A stretch of 15,527 bases of DNA, taken from contig CAYOWC010000093.1 in assembly GCA_964407525.1 (NCBI GenBank), positions 1-15,527 on the forward strand, in the 5' to 3' direction. Origin of the DNA: DUZB01 sp964407525 (GTDB taxonomy: Bacteria; Desulfobacterota; DSM-4660; Desulfatiglandales; Desulfatiglandaceae). The stretch's first letter is position 1; every line of letters starts with the position of its first letter. Shown one piece after another: positions 6,684 to 13,488 of this stretch. The notes under the pieces were generated by a model. That model ran no database searches. It was not told where the DNA came from and was given only the letters and a program-made list of their open reading frames with translations. The position numbers were made by a program, and so were the translations under genes.

Positions 6684-8459
6684 TTACCGTTCGCTCAGTT
6701 CCTTTATAATTTTGCCCAGCTCCCTTGCATCTGCCTCTGCGGCAGCGGCCTGGTGGAGAGTGCAGTAGTCTACGCCAGGGTTTGCCCGATTCCTGCACTG
6801 TGTCCCCTTTTTGGTCAGGGCCTGGCAACGGCCCCGTTCTTCCTCTCTAAAACCGGTCATTCGGGCCGCATCATCATCTCTTGCCAACTCTCCACCATCC
6901 GCAACACTGTCCGGATGATGGATTTCACAATAGTCAAACCCCGGAAAGGCCGCCCTCTTACATGGTTCATCATCTTCGTTCACTGCTTTGCACCGGGATT
7001 CTTTATAGCGGTCGTGCAACACTAAGGGCTCATCATAGATTTTCCCGGACATAACCAAGTCCAGCAGGTGATTGAATTCGTCCTCGAATCCTTCCAAAAG
7101 CACTTCCGGGTCGGGCATAAGGCCCTCATCCGAAGCAATACCCACCGTCACCTTCCCATCGTAGCTGAGGATACTGATCCCCAGGCCAACCATGCCGGAT
7201 CGTGGAACCCAGAACATCATGTTGTTGATCTTTTTTCCCGCAAAATAGAGAGGTTCCTTGGGACCGGGGACATTGGTAAGAACCGCTGAGGCTTTATTGC
7301 TGAAAAAATTGGCGAACTGCCTTGCAAAACTGTCAGGAAGCACCCCAACAGCGCTCATAAGCCCGAAATTCACCATGGCATCCGCCGATTTCTTGAGATG
7401 GTCCGTTCGACGCCGCACTTCTTTGAGCCTGAGCACTGGATCTTCTATATAAACAGGCAGAGGAAGAAAAACGAGACTGAACTTATTTCCCAGTTCGTTT
7501 TCCGTTCCAGGCTTTCGAATATTAACAGGGACCAGAACCCTGAGGTCGAGTTCATTCACCCGATGGTTTCTGGTTTTCAGATACCTGCGCATGGCGCCCG
7601 TTACCGTTGCAATCAAAACATCATTCAGGGTTGCCGTACTGATCGCTTTTCCCACGATCTTAATCTTGTCCAGCGACATGGGTTCTGTCCAAACCGCGGT
7701 CTTTTTAACACCGAGACGCCCTTTGAACGCCGTGTCCGGATCCGAGGGCATCACCGTCAGCCTGGTAAGGATTGCTGCCACGTCCGTAGTCAATTCAGAC
7801 CCGGTCTTCGCTAACTCCACCAGCTGGTCGGGGTTGGATGCCACTTCCCTGCATTCCGAGAGGAGTTTCTCCCCAGCACGCAGGGTCGCTCCCCTCGCCC
7901 TTTTTAAGGATTTGACGACACTGCCCAGCCTCCAGGGAAACAACGATGTGGTATGTTTCCTTTTGACCGGCGGCATTTTCTCCGGCCACGGTGCGTCGGG
8001 ATCGGTGTCCGCAGTCGACAGCAGGGTATGGATCAAAGCAATACCATCCGCTATACAATGGTGGATTCGAAACAGGATCACACAGCCTTCCCCATAATTT
8101 TCGATGAGATGAACCTGCCAGAGCGGTTTTTTGTAGTCCAGCGGGGTCGTCATAAAATCACCGACCATATTCTGGAGTTCTTCCTTGTCTCCGGCACCGG
8201 GCAACGCTATTCGATGAATGTGGGACCGGATATCAAAATGCCCATCGAACTCCCAGGTGGGAGCGCCTACCCCGTAGGGCGATTTTACAACTTTTTTTCT
8301 AAAACGTGGAAAAGAGGTCAGACGCTGCTCAACCGTCGACTTCAGTCTCTTGAAATCAACAAGCTCCTCAAATTCCATAAAGGCTGTAATCACCATCAGA
8401 TTGGCGGGATCATCCATACAAAGCCAGAAGTTGTCAGCATAGGTCATGGATTCTGTCAT
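6684..8459 (-). CDS. Wax ester synthase/DGAT with CCCH tail
   Basis: This 591-residue acyltransferase joins acyl-CoA to a fatty alcohol (wax ester) or to diacylglycerol (triacylglycerol), probably at the inner face of the membrane. The catalytic motif HHCIADG is at 133-139, preceded by the conserved PLDYKKPLW (106-114); ND at 279-280 and NVPGPKEPLYFAG (396-408) are further WS/DGAT hallmarks. The usual enzyme ends near residue 475. Here about 115 residues follow, with two copies of a small module: C490-x9-C500-x10-C511-x2-H514 and C545-x9-C555-x10-C566-x2-H569, joined by an acidic linker. The same spacing occurs in the 128-aa protein at 1884-2270. The ATG at 8459 has only a weak AAGGG upstream; Met5 is a possible alternative. 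The gene lies 25 bases after the patatin gene and 15 before the alcohol dehydrogenase. The enzyme class is firm; the wax ester versus triacylglycerol preference is inferred from the neighbours. Confidence 0.92.
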   Translation of the reverse strand: MTESMTYADNFWLCMDDPANLMVITAFMEFEELVDFKRLKSTVEQRLTSFPRFRKKVVKSPYGVGAPTWEFDGHFDIRSHIHRIALPGAGDKEELQNMVGDFMTTPLDYKKPLWQVHLIENYGEGCVILFRIHHCIADGIALIHTLLSTADTDPDAPWPEKMPPVKRKHTTSLFPWRLGSVVKSLKRARGATLRAGEKLLSECREVASNPDQLVELAKTGSELTTDVAAILTRLTVMPSDPDTAFKGRLGVKKTAVWTEPMSLDKIKIVGKAISTATLNDVLIATVTGAMRRYLKTRNHRVNELDLRVLVPVNIRKPGTENELGNKFSLVFLPLPVYIEDPVLRLKEVRRRTDHLKKSADAMVNFGLMSAVGVLPDSFARQFANFFSNKASAVLTNVPGPKEPLYFAGKKINNMMFWVPRSGMVGLGISILSYDGKVTVGIASDEGLMPDPEVLLEGFEDEFNHLLDLVMSGKIYDEPLVLHDRYKESRCKAVNEDDEPCKRAAFPGFDYCEIHHPDSVADGGELARDDDAARMTGFREEERGRCQALTKKGTQCRNRANPGVDYCTLHQAAAAEADARELGKIIKELSER

Positions 8460-8484
8460 TCTTTTTACCCTTTCGCACGAAACC

Positions 8485-9795
8485 TTATTCTACAGGCCCC
8501 GCACATGCCATAGGCAGGGGGTTGAGTTGGGACGTATCCGGATCCACCTGGGCAAACTCTTCATTCACCCGAATTCCATAGGCACCCAGAATTCTCTTCA
8601 ACTCAGGGTATCTGTTATGAATCGACGACTGCACGGAGAGGAATCCCCTTTTGGCTGCTTTTCGCCGTTCCCAGAACGCCATGGGATTCATATCAAAAAA
8701 CTCTGCGTCGTATTCAGTGGGCTCTATTACGATCAAATCACCCTTAAAATCCGGATTATTCCGGTAAGAATTGATACCGTGCATCAGCCTGGAATGAAGG
8801 AGGGTTCGTATCACCTGGTTAAAAACAGCATAGATCCCGTCTTCCGCAATATCCAGGTGCGTCTGCCCTTCTTCACAACGTTCGCAGAAGATCTCGTGGT
8901 TAAAGGGCCGAAACGGGTTATAACAGATGATCAGATCCGCCCCTTTCTGGATCGCAAGGTCTATGCTTGTAGTTTTTACCACGGCTCCATCCACATAGTC
9001 AATATCGTCTATTTTCACGGGCTTGTAAAAAAGGGGCAGGGCAATGGACGCCTCCATGGCCTTTGAAATGGGAACATGGTCGTTGTGACCGTACCCGAAA
9101 ATCTCCCTTTGAGCCGTGTTGAGGTTCGTGGCAATAATATAGAGCTTATTTTTCCTCTGTTCATAAAGCGATTCAAAATCATTGCACAAATCATTCTTCT
9201 CCAGGTTTTTTCGAATGGCACGCTGAAATCTTTCAGTGGAAAAGAAACCGTTTGGAAGAAACTTCCAACGCAGGAAATGTTTTTTATGGCCCGATTCGGT
9301 CTTCAAAAGACAGTACCTGAAAAATCGCTGAAAGTTCTCATGATTAGGATGGGAAATAAACTCCATCCCCAGCGCCCGGAACTCTTTCCTGAATACATTA
9401 TTTGCGGCTAAAAAATGAAACAGATATCTCGGGATAAACGTTGCGGCATTGCCGAAAGTCTGCAAGGGGTTGAGAATAAATTCCATGTAATTGGGAAGGT
9501 AAATCGCCGAAAGGGGAATGGGATCAATTTGTCCCTTTCTACCTTCCATACTTTTTGTCAATTCTTCTGCAGACACCCCATTTGCAAGGAACGTAGCAAG
9601 CAGAGCCCCTGCACTCACGCCCACATACATATCAAATTCTCTGATTTTTCGATTCAACATAAAACTGCTAAGGGCCTGCAAACCACCCAGTTTGAATGCG
9701 CCCCCCGATATGGCTCCACCCGAAAGAACCAGAGCGGTTTTCCTATTGGTTTTGGGACGGCTCAGATCACTTTTCTGTACAATGGTAATGCCCAT
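8485..9795 (-). CDS. Patatin-like phospholipase/lipase
   Basis: This patatin-family serine acyl hydrolase is expected to cleave acyl ester bonds with a Ser-Asp dyad. Numbered from the first possible ATG at 9816 (443 residues), the oxyanion-hole glycines are in LSGGAISGGAFKLGG (31-45), the nucleophile S68 is in GVSAG, and the catalytic Asp D276 is in DGAV. I chose the second ATG (9795, 436 residues) because GGAG lies nine bases upstream, whereas the ATG at 9816 has no ribosome site. No signal peptide is seen, so it acts inside the cell, perhaps on wax esters, triacylglycerol or membrane phospholipid. It is the first gene of the five-gene operon, 25 bases before WS/DGAT. Pairing with the synthase suggests turnover of the stored lipid, or supply of acyl chains. 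The family call is firm; the substrate is not readable. Confidence 0.9.
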   Translation of the reverse strand: MGITIVQKSDLSRPKTNRKTALVLSGGAISGGAFKLGGLQALSSFMLNRKIREFDMYVGVSAGALLATFLANGVSAEELTKSMEGRKGQIDPIPLSAIYLPNYMEFILNPLQTFGNAATFIPRYLFHFLAANNVFRKEFRALGMEFISHPNHENFQRFFRYCLLKTESGHKKHFLRWKFLPNGFFSTERFQRAIRKNLEKNDLCNDFESLYEQRKNKLYIIATNLNTAQREIFGYGHNDHVPISKAMEASIALPLFYKPVKIDDIDYVDGAVVKTTSIDLAIQKGADLIICYNPFRPFNHEIFCERCEEGQTHLDIAEDGIYAVFNQVIRTLLHSRLMHGINSYRNNPDFKGDLIVIEPTEYDAEFFDMNPMAFWERRKAAKRGFLSVQSSIHNRYPELKRILGAYGIRVNEEFAQVDPDTSQLNPLPMACAGPVE

Positions 9796-9888
9796 ACAAC
9801 ATTTCTCCGTATACAATTAAAAATCCGACGCAGCTACATTTTACAATAACTATTTAATATTAAACAACTAATATCTAAACTACAACCG

Positions 9889-9905
9889 CTAAACGCATCG
9901 TTTAG
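9889..9905. promoter_or_regulatory. Perfect inverted repeat CTAAACG-cat-CGTTTAG
   Basis: Two 7-base arms, fully complementary, are separated by CAT. It lies in the leader region of the lipid operon, about 95 bases upstream of the patatin start and downstream of the proposed promoter at 9929-9956. It has no T-run, so it is not a typical terminator. It could be a protein-binding site or a small leader hairpin. Confidence 0.4.
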
Positions 9906-9928
9906 GTTCCATATTTATTCCATGGAGA

Positions 9929-9956
9929 ATTTGACGCTTTGCGTCACAATTGTCAA
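9929..9956 (-). promoter_or_regulatory. Lipid operon promoter with embedded palindrome
   Basis: On the minus strand, TTGACA (9956-9951) matches the sigma-70 -35 consensus. Sixteen bases further on is TCAAAT (9934-9929), a fair -10. Between and touching them is the perfect palindrome TGACGC-TTT-GCGTCA (9932-9946). A site there would block RNA polymerase when occupied, so it is a good operator candidate for a repressor of the patatin-WS/DGAT-ADH-ferredoxin-reductase operon. The -10 is weak (4 of 6), and the start point is unproven. Confidence 0.45.
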
Positions 9957-9989
9957 GTTTTTTTCAGCAGTGCACCGTTTTATCGTACA

Positions 9990-10154
9990 AGCTAAAAGCA
10001 GCAGTTAGCTTTTAAGCTATTAGCCGTTAGCTTAATAATGTAAATGAGTTGTATCAGTTTTTCCTGTATTGCGACTTTCGCTTTTTGATACTGAGCTGTT
10101 TCTCCGTAAACAACTTATATTGTGGGTTAAGAGCTAATGGCTAAGCGCTAATTG
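9990..10154. repeat. AGCTAA/TTAGCT stuttering repeats
   Basis: Two clusters of the words AGCTAA, TTAGCT and GCTAAT (9990-10035 and 10131-10154) flank about 95 bases of unrecognised sequence in the divergent intergenic region. Several copies are in opposite orientation and could form hairpins, for example AGCTT-TT-AAGCT at 10007-10018. No open frame of interest is seen here. The function is unknown. Confidence 0.5.
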
Positions 10155-10178
10155 CAACTTTTAGGTACAATTAAGAAA

Positions 10179-10207
10179 TTGGAATTCATTGCCATTACTG
10201 GTATAAG
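10179..10207 (+). promoter_or_regulatory. Promoter for the 107-aa gene and ACBP
   Basis: TTGGAA (10179-10184), a 17-base spacer and TATAAG (10202-10207) form a good sigma-70-type promoter, about 60 bases upstream of the ATG at 10271. It would drive the unknown 107-aa gene together with the acyl-CoA-binding protein gene, divergent from the lipid operon. Confidence 0.5.
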
Positions 10208-10270
10208 ATTATCAGAGGATATCGGACTGGCGCAAAACAAGGCTTCAAGTAGAATTCAGGAGGATCTTCT

Positions 10271-10594
10271 ATGGCGGTAAAAGATGAACAGGAATGGTTT
10301 AAAAAATTTTATGAAGGAACTTTTCTCATCAAGGGATGGAAACATCGAATGAAAGAATTGCTCCAGGCGGTACCGGAATCCGATAGAGGGCACGTGAAAG
10401 GCCTCCTGGAAAACCTTGGGCAGAAGATAGGCAGGGAATGGGCACGTGAAAATCGACTGCGACGGATAGACACTCCAACCCTCCAGAAATGGGGAGAGGA
10501 CCTCCGTTCAGCCAAAAGAAAAGGCCCTTCCGTTCTAGTGGAACAGATACGAAAACTTGATGCGGAAGCAGATGGCATCATTGGTTCCGCTTAA
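10271..10594 (+). CDS. Conserved-looking protein of unknown function
   Basis: This 107-residue, charged, mostly helical soluble protein has no membrane segment, signal peptide, or Cys/His metal site. A strong AGGAGG lies seven bases before the ATG. Residues 1-60 contain a helix with a small WFKKFYEGTFLIKGW hydrophobic patch (9-23); the remainder is Arg/Lys/Glu-rich (GREWARENRLRRIDTPTLQKWGEDL at 54-78). I do not recognise the family. It lies 38 bases upstream of the acyl-CoA-binding protein gene under a shared promoter candidate and diverges from the wax ester operon, so a role in acyl-lipid handling is a reasonable guess from position only. Confidence 0.75.
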   Translation: MAVKDEQEWFKKFYEGTFLIKGWKHRMKELLQAVPESDRGHVKGLLENLGQKIGREWARENRLRRIDTPTLQKWGEDLRSAKRKGPSVLVEQIRKLDAEADGIIGSA

Positions 10595-10632
10595 GTGCTC
10601 AAACAAAAAACTCTTTCAAGAGGAGAAGAAAC

Positions 10633-10893
10633 ATGGCAGGTTTGAAAACCAAGTTTGAAACAACAGCAGAAGATGTTCAGAAGCTTTCGAAACGACCGGA
10701 CAACGATACCCTTTTAAAATTGTATGCATTGTATAAACAGGGGGCTGCGGGGGATATTACCGGGAAGAGGCCCGGCTTTACGGACTTTAAGGGTCGGGCT
10801 AAATACGATGCGTGGGGCAAACTGAAGGGGACATCAGGCAAGGAAGCCATGGAATCCTACATAAAACTCGTGGACAGTTTGAAAGGGTCGTAA
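10633..10893 (+). CDS. Acyl-CoA-binding protein (ACBP)
   Basis: This 86-residue protein covers the whole ACBP four-helix fold. It binds long-chain acyl-CoA in the cytosol, buffering the pool and delivering it to enzymes. Ligand-contact residues known from bovine ACBP are kept at a constant offset of three: Y31, Y34 and K35 (in LKLYALYKQG), K57 (in GRAKYDAW) and Y76 (in MESYIKLV). The signature GDITGKRPGFTDFKGRAKYDAWGKLKGTS is intact. The ATG follows AGAGGAG. It sits with the 107-aa gene, divergent from the wax ester operon, whose acyl reductase and WS/DGAT would both draw on its cargo. ACBP is patchy in bacteria, so its presence here is informative. Confidence 0.93.
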   Translation: MAGLKTKFETTAEDVQKLSKRPDNDTLLKLYALYKQGAAGDITGKRPGFTDFKGRAKYDAWGKLKGTSGKEAMESYIKLVDSLKGS

Positions 10894-10962
10894 AAACCAA
10901 CAGTCCTCATGAAATAAGTGCCGAAATACGAATATCTCCTGAGCGATGAACTGCACGGGCGT

Positions 10963-10979
10963 TTCTAAACCTTTTAGAA
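10963..10979. promoter_or_regulatory. Inverted repeat TTCTAAA-cct-TTTAGAA
   Basis: A perfect 7-base inverted repeat with a 3-base loop lies 70 bases after the ACBP stop. It could be a transcript-end hairpin, but the stem is AT-rich and no T-run follows, so the terminator reading is weak; an operator is an alternative. Confidence 0.3.
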
Positions 10980-11002
10980 TCTATTCCCCAAAGTATTTTG
11001 TC

Positions 11003-11030
11003 TTGACTTTTGACGGCAATTCAGGATAAT
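11003..11030 (+). promoter_or_regulatory. Candidate promoter upstream of tRNA-Ser
   Basis: TTGACT (11003-11008) and GATAAT (11025-11030) are separated by 16 bases. Both boxes match 5 of 6 consensus positions. It points at the hairpin at 11080-11118 and, further on, at tRNA-Ser. The distance to the tRNA (about 200 bases) is long, so it may start a separate small transcript. Confidence 0.4.
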
Positions 11031-11079
11031 CACCTCCACTGGCGATGAGAAAACCAGAAGCGAAAGAAAATTGGAACGA

Positions 11080-11118
11080 ATGCCGATTTGCCGCTATTTT
11101 TTTAAATAGCAGCGGCAT
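11080..11118 (+). other. Two-part stem-loop of unknown role
   Basis: ATGCCG (11080-11085) pairs with CGGCAT (11113-11118), and GCTATTT (11093-11099) pairs with AAATAGC (11104-11110) around a TTTT loop, with an internal loop between the two stems. It lies between two promoter candidates in a 335-base stretch without genes (10894-11228). No known small-RNA family is recognised. Confidence 0.35.
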
Positions 11119-11153
11119 CAGGCTGCAAACCAATCAAAGCTTCTCCGCCAGGG

Positions 11154-11182
11154 TTGCAAAATCCCAAGATCTGTTTTATATT
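11154..11182 (+). promoter_or_regulatory. Probable tRNA-Ser promoter
   Basis: TTGCAA (11154-11159), a 17-base spacer and TATATT (11177-11182) give a promoter whose start would fall about 40 bases before the tRNA. The short leader contains a small hairpin (GGGACCA-CAT-TGGTTCCC). Confidence 0.5.
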
Positions 11183-11228
11183 GGGACCACATTGGTTCCC
11201 GAAGTTTGCACCCCGGGATATTTTATGC

Positions 11229-11322
11229 GGAGAGATGTCCGAGTTGGCCGAAGGAGCGCGACTGGAAATCGCGTGTACTGTCAATAGCGGTACCGAGGGT
11301 TCGAATCCCTCTCTCTCCGCCA
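11229..11322 (+). tRNA. tRNA-Ser (anticodon GGA)
   Basis: The 94-nt class II tRNA has acceptor stem GGAGAGA/TCTCTCC, discriminator G and an encoded CCA (11320-11322). The anticodon stem CGCGA/TCGCG encloses CTGGAAA, with anticodon GGA at 11264-11266, reading UCC and UCU serine codons. The long variable arm (about 11275-11295) typical of serine tRNAs and the T arm GAGGG-TTCGAAT-CCCTC are intact. Position just upstream of dnaX matches the tRNA-Ser/dnaX neighbourhood known from Bacillus. Confidence 0.96.
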
Positions 11323-11380
11323 TAGTTTTGATGCTGCTTTTTTTCGCCCAACCTTTCACCTCACAAAAGTGAGCCCCGAA

Positions 11381-11409
11381 TTGACAGCAAATCCCGTGAT
11401 CCTTTACAG
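11381..11409 (+). promoter_or_regulatory. Weak dnaX promoter candidate
   Basis: TTGACA (11381-11386) is a perfect -35 box, 50 bases before the dnaX ATG. The best -10 at 17 bases, TTACAG (11404-11409), is poor. dnaX may alternatively be read through from the tRNA promoter. Confidence 0.25.
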
Positions 11410-11436
11410 CAAACCTTATTACTACCAGATGATGAT

Positions 11437-13080
11437 ATGTCCTATGAAGTCTTAGCACGAAAATGGCGCCCTCAAACCTTTGAGGATGTCATAGGTCAGG
11501 AACATATTGCCAAAACGTTGATGAATGCCATCCGCGGCGACAGGGTCGCCCATGCCTATCTGTTCAGCGGGTCAAGAGGAGTCGGAAAGACATCTGTTGC
11601 ACGGATCTTTGCAAAAGCCATTAACTGCACGGAGGGAGAACCCGGGACGCCCTGCAACAAATGTCGGTCATGTGTTGAAATTACGAAAGGATCTTCTGTA
11701 GATGTGCAGGAAATTGACGGGGCATCCAACAGGGGTATCGATGAAATACGAGAGCTTCGAGACAGCATAAAATACATGCCTTCCAGCAGCAGGTATCGCG
11801 TCTACATCATCGATGAAGTTCACATGTTGACACTTCCGGCTTTTAATGCACTCTTGAAAACACTGGAAGAACCTCCAGATCACGTAAAATTCATTTGTGC
11901 CACGACCGAAACCCACAAGGTCCCCGTAACAATCATTTCCAGGTGTCAGAGATACGATTTCAAACGTATTCCCATGGCTCGCATTATAGCCCATTTGCGA
12001 ACCATAACGGACAAGGAAGAGATCGAGATCGAACAGTCTGGAATCGCCATCATTTCCAGAGAAGCTGAAGGGAGCATGCGGGATGCCGAAAGCCTCTTGG
12101 ACCAGGTAATTTCCTTTGCCGGGCAGACGATTGCCGAAAAAGACGTTACGGATATACTGGGAATTATTGACAGGAGCATCATATTCGAAACATCTGCGGC
12201 AATGATTGAAGGTTCTTCTGAGAAATGCATACATATTATTGAAAAAATTTACAATCACGGCCACGATATTAAGGAATTCTACAAAACACTCATGGTTCAG
12301 TTTCGGAATCTCCTCATGAGCCTGATTTCCACGCAGGACCACCTTTTAAACCTGAGTGACAGGGATAAAGAGGAAATACAGAAACAGGCACAGATTGCTG
12401 GAGAAGAAAAACTGCATGCCATGCTGAATTTTCTCATTAAAAGGGAAGGAAGCCTCAGATACAGCTCTTCTCCCCGCCTGATTCTGGAAACAACCCTGAT
12501 CAAACTATGCCATATGGACGATTTCCTCTCTTTTGGCGATCTTTTGAGAAAGATAGGAGCACTGGAAAAAAGGCTGGCCAATTCCCCGGTTCAAGATAAG
12601 GCAGACATACCCCGACAGATTTCAGACCCGGCAAACAAATGGGATGGGAACAAGAATAGTCCGGACATCGAAAACTCCACCCAGGTACCCATGCCGAAAG
12701 AAAAGACATGGGAGGATTTCCTGGCATTTCTGGCAAAAAAAAATCGCCCCATGTACGCCATTTTGAAAGGCTGGAAGCTGAAATTATTCGAAAATAGCGA
12801 GTTGGAAATTGTCGGCGAGGGGAACTCGTTTTCATCAGACTATTTTGACGACGGGGACAGATACGATCAACTGGCAAATTATTGCAAAGATTTTTTTGAT
12901 AGAAATGTGCAGGTGAAAATTTCAGTCCGCAAGACTGACTCATCCCTGCAACCGAAAAAGGCCGCGGCTCCCTCCAGAGCCGGCAAAACGAAAACCACCA
13001 ATCTTCCTCCTCCGGTCCAGGATGTTATGACCCTTTTTGAGGGAAAGATTGTTGGAGAAGATTTGAACGGCGTTAAATAA
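11437..13080 (+). CDS. dnaX: DNA polymerase III subunit tau/gamma
   Basis: This 547-residue clamp-loader ATPase holds the DNA polymerase III holoenzyme together and loads the sliding clamp. Walker A is GSRGVGKT (45-52); the zinc site is C64, C73, C76, C79; Walker B is IIDEVHML (124-131); sensor 1 is in ATTETHK (155-161); and the arginine-finger SRC is at 168-170. Domain III extends to about residue 365, followed by a variable linker and a C-terminal domain (about 423-500) that in tau contacts polymerase and helicase. A run of nine A at 12735-12743 (codons 433-436) may yield a shorter gamma form. No good ribosome site precedes the ATG at 11437, but the MSYEVLARKWRPQTF start is the family's conserved beginning. 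dnaX leads dnaX-ybaB-recR, a gene order conserved across many bacteria. Confidence 0.97.
   Translation: MSYEVLARKWRPQTFEDVIGQEHIAKTLMNAIRGDRVAHAYLFSGSRGVGKTSVARIFAKAINCTEGEPGTPCNKCRSCVEITKGSSVDVQEIDGASNRGIDEIRELRDSIKYMPSSSRYRVYIIDEVHMLTLPAFNALLKTLEEPPDHVKFICATTETHKVPVTIISRCQRYDFKRIPMARIIAHLRTITDKEEIEIEQSGIAIISREAEGSMRDAESLLDQVISFAGQTIAEKDVTDILGIIDRSIIFETSAAMIEGSSEKCIHIIEKIYNHGHDIKEFYKTLMVQFRNLLMSLISTQDHLLNLSDRDKEEIQKQAQIAGEEKLHAMLNFLIKREGSLRYSSSPRLILETTLIKLCHMDDFLSFGDLLRKIGALEKRLANSPVQDKADIPRQISDPANKWDGNKNSPDIENSTQVPMPKEKTWEDFLAFLAKKNRPMYAILKGWKLKLFENSELEIVGEGNSFSSDYFDDGDRYDQLANYCKDFFDRNVQVKISVRKTDSSLQPKKAAAPSRAGKTKTTNLPPPVQDVMTLFEGKIVGEDLNGVK
12735..12743 (+). other. A9 slippage site inside dnaX
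   Basis: Nine consecutive A residues span codons 433-436 and contain the heptamer A-AAA-AAA in the reading phase used for -1 frameshifting. A GGGAGG sequence (12710-12715) lies 19 bases upstream, reminiscent of the Shine-Dalgarno-like stimulator in E. coli dnaX. A -1 shift ends at TAG 12795-12797 (about 453 residues); loss of one A ends at a TGA after about 442 residues. Thermus dnaX makes gamma by transcriptional slippage on a run of nine A. Confidence 0.5.
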
Positions 13081-13141
13081 GAAACACTCGGATCGTGAAC
13101 GGTCCGGGTACAGATGGTCTTAAAAATTCAGGAGGAAAAAA

Positions 13142-13471
13142 ATGAAAGGCATGCCGAATATGGGTCAACTTCTCAAACAGGCCCAGAAATTTCAGTCCCA
13201 GATGTCTAAAGTGCAGGAAGAACTGGGAGACGAGAAAGTTGAAGCATCATCAGGCGGTGGAATGGTAACCGTTGTCGTGAACGGAAAGCAGGAACTTCTT
13301 TCCATTGTTATTGATCCGGAAGTCGTGGATCCTGAGGACATAGAAATGCTCCAGGATCTTGTCATGGCCGCAGTCAATGATGCCATGACCAGGGCAAAAG
13401 ACATGATGAATGAAGGAATGGGAAAATTGACCAAAGGGATGAACATTCCCGGAATGCCGGGGCTCATGTAA
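13142..13471 (+). CDS. ybaB: Nucleoid-associated protein YbaB/EbfC
   Basis: This 109-residue DNA-binding protein forms dimers that bind DNA with little sequence preference. The family layout is intact: Met/Gln-rich N-terminal helix (MGQLLKQAQKFQSQMSKVQEEL, 7-28), then the strand segment VEASSGGGMVTVVVNGKQELLSIVIDPEVVDPEDIEMLQDLVMAAVNDAM, then a Met/Gly-rich tail (MNIPGMPGLM). AGGAGG lies eight bases before the ATG. It sits 61 bases after dnaX and 17 before recR, the standard arrangement. Confidence 0.96.
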   Translation: MKGMPNMGQLLKQAQKFQSQMSKVQEELGDEKVEASSGGGMVTVVVNGKQELLSIVIDPEVVDPEDIEMLQDLVMAAVNDAMTRAKDMMNEGMGKLTKGMNIPGMPGLM

Positions 13472-13488
13472 GCTGAATCGAGAGAAAA

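Noticed and set aside
9796..9816. Longer patatin start at ATG 9816
   Set aside because: No ribosome site precedes it, while ATG 9795 has GGAG nine bases upstream; the extra seven residues show no family feature.
11323..11436. Signal recognition particle (4.5S) RNA between tRNA-Ser and dnaX, as in Bacillus
   Set aside because: The conserved GGAAGGAAGCAGCC-type core is absent on both strands here and in 10894-11228.
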